Origin: Lysinibacillus halotolerans
GTDB lineage: Bacteria > Bacillota > Bacilli > Bacillales_A > Planococcaceae
Reading direction: 5' to 3'
DNA length: 64,000 bases
NCBI RefSeq assembly: GCF_003711845.1
Contig: NZ_RHLQ01000012.1
Coordinates: 1-64,000, forward strand
Both the position numbers and the translations under genes were made by a program. The first letter of the stretch is position 1. The number at the start of each line of letters is the position of its first letter. Shown here in pieces: positions 63,419-64,000 of this stretch. Under the pieces are notes generated by a model. It saw nothing but the letters and a program-made list of their open reading frames with translations, was not told where the DNA came from and ran no database searches.

Positions 63419-64000
63419 TTGGCTTCAATGAATCGAATTATTGATAACAAATATGAGATTTTAAGAATGATTGGACAAGGTGGTATGTCCAAAGTTTATT
63501 TAGCGATGGACTCCCGCTTGAACAAACAATGGGCTATAAAGGAAATTAGTCGAATCAATAAGAACGGTTTTAGTGAAGTGAATTTAAAGGCCGCACTCGA
63601 TGAAGCAGATATGATGAAACGTCTAGATCATCCAGCTCTTCCTCGTATTGTAGACATTATTCAAGAAAAAGACGTAATCTATGTAGTAATGGATTACATT
63701 GAAGGGGAACCTTTAAGTAAATTATTAGAAAATGGTAATGCACAGCCTCAAGAACAAGTTATTGAATGGGCTAAACAACTATGTAACGTACTAGATTATT
63801 TACATACGTGTAACCCACCAATTATTTACCGTGATATGAAGCCAGGTAACATCATGTTAAAGCCGGACGGCCAGTTAAAGTTAATCGACTTTGGGATAGC
63901 ACGGGAATATAAAGAAAATAAAGTAGGGGACACGGTTAATTTAGGTACTAGAGGTTATGCTGCGCCCGAACAATTTGGTTCCCATGGACAGACAGATGCA
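63419..64000 (+). CDS. Ser/Thr protein kinase (PknB-type), 3' end outside the window
   Basis: The first 194 codons of a Hanks-type kinase. It has the glycine loop MIGQGGMSKVYLA, the ATP-anchoring Lys in WAIKEI, catalytic YRDMKPGNIM (Tyr for His in HRD), LIDFGIARE as the DFG block, and GTRGYAAPEQFG as the activation-segment end. The TTG at 63419 follows AAAGGTGG at eight bases; an ATG three codons in is the alternative. Whether a membrane helix or sensor domain follows cannot be seen. Likely targets are the TTVLG motifs of the FHA protein and perhaps EssC partners. Confidence 0.93.
   Translation, partial: MASMNRIIDNKYEILRMIGQGGMSKVYLAMDSRLNKQWAIKEISRINKNGFSEVNLKAALDEADMMKRLDHPALPRIVDIIQEKDVIYVVMDYIEGEPLSKLLENGNAQPQEQVIEWAKQLCNVLDYLHTCNPPIIYRDMKPGNIMLKPDGQLKLIDFGIAREYKENKVGDTVNLGTRGYAAPEQFGSHGQTDA

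Noticed and set aside
49734-64000. Locus considered as an integrated mobile element
   Set aside because: I see no integrase, transposase, attachment-site repeats or tRNA boundary inside the window; only the lipase 1 cassette looks unusually AT-rich.

Overview
The window is AT-rich DNA from a spore-forming member of the Bacillales. Sporulation genes are spread through it: an alpha/beta SASP, an SspE-like gamma SASP, the cotJABC coat operon, the prkA-yhbH-spoVR trio, a KatX-like catalase and a YkuD L,D-transpeptidase. Strong GGAGG ribosome sites and frequent GTG/TTG starts fit the same group. An ATP-grasp ligase overlapping an Asp/Glu racemase suggests an L-Lys-D-Asp type cell wall. Together these point to the Planococcaceae/Caryophanaceae (Ureibacillus, Lysinibacillus, Rummeliibacillus and relatives). 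The genus is inference; no rRNA is present. No tRNA, rRNA, CRISPR array, insertion sequence or replication origin was seen.

Bases 1-49500 are mostly ordinary chromosome made of short transcription units separated by clear terminators. In order they hold: aminopeptidase AmpS and a YkuK-like protein; a PPOX flavoprotein; an AraC regulator; a broken alcohol dehydrogenase; a YcsA-type dehydrogenase; dapA behind a lysine riboswitch; an SASP; a secreted SLH-anchored nucleotidase; NrnB; a PAS-GGDEF-EAL protein with a damaged EAL motif; a luciferase-like monooxygenase; a BCCT glycine betaine transporter; an unusual 786-residue protein with two isoprenoid-synthase-like halves; cotJABC; a DegV protein; prkA-yhbH-spoVR; an SDR; a catalase; an RNase J; several membrane proteins; the gamma SASP pair; a DUF2252 protein; a frameshifted acyl-CoA dehydrogenase followed by an acyl-CoA synthetase and a thiolase; and the D-Asp ligase/racemase pair.

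Bases 49677-64000 are a type VII secretion (T7SSb) locus reading left to right and leaving the window. It begins with a promoter and the FHA-FtsK/SpoIIIE motor EssC, then the ubiquitin-like EsaB and two WXG100 proteins. After a hairpin and a second promoter come two tandem cassettes. Each is a lipoprotein followed by a DUF2974-type lipase. The two lipases differ along most of their length but share an almost identical 85-residue C-terminal domain (73 of 85 identical by my count). A decayed fragment of a third lipoprotein lies between the cassettes. Three small helical proteins, two of them WXG100-like, follow. The locus closes with an FHA/zinc-ribbon protein carrying two TTVLG motifs, a PP2C phosphatase and a Ser/Thr kinase cut by the window edge.

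The lipase-first, targeting-domain-last layout with lipoprotein partners matches the reverse-domain TslA/TilA toxin-immunity system described in Staphylococcus aureus. The likely reading is a T7-secreted antibacterial phospholipase system with lipoprotein immunity, helical export partners and phosphorylation-controlled secretion. EssA, EssB and EsaA are not visible and may lie past base 64000.
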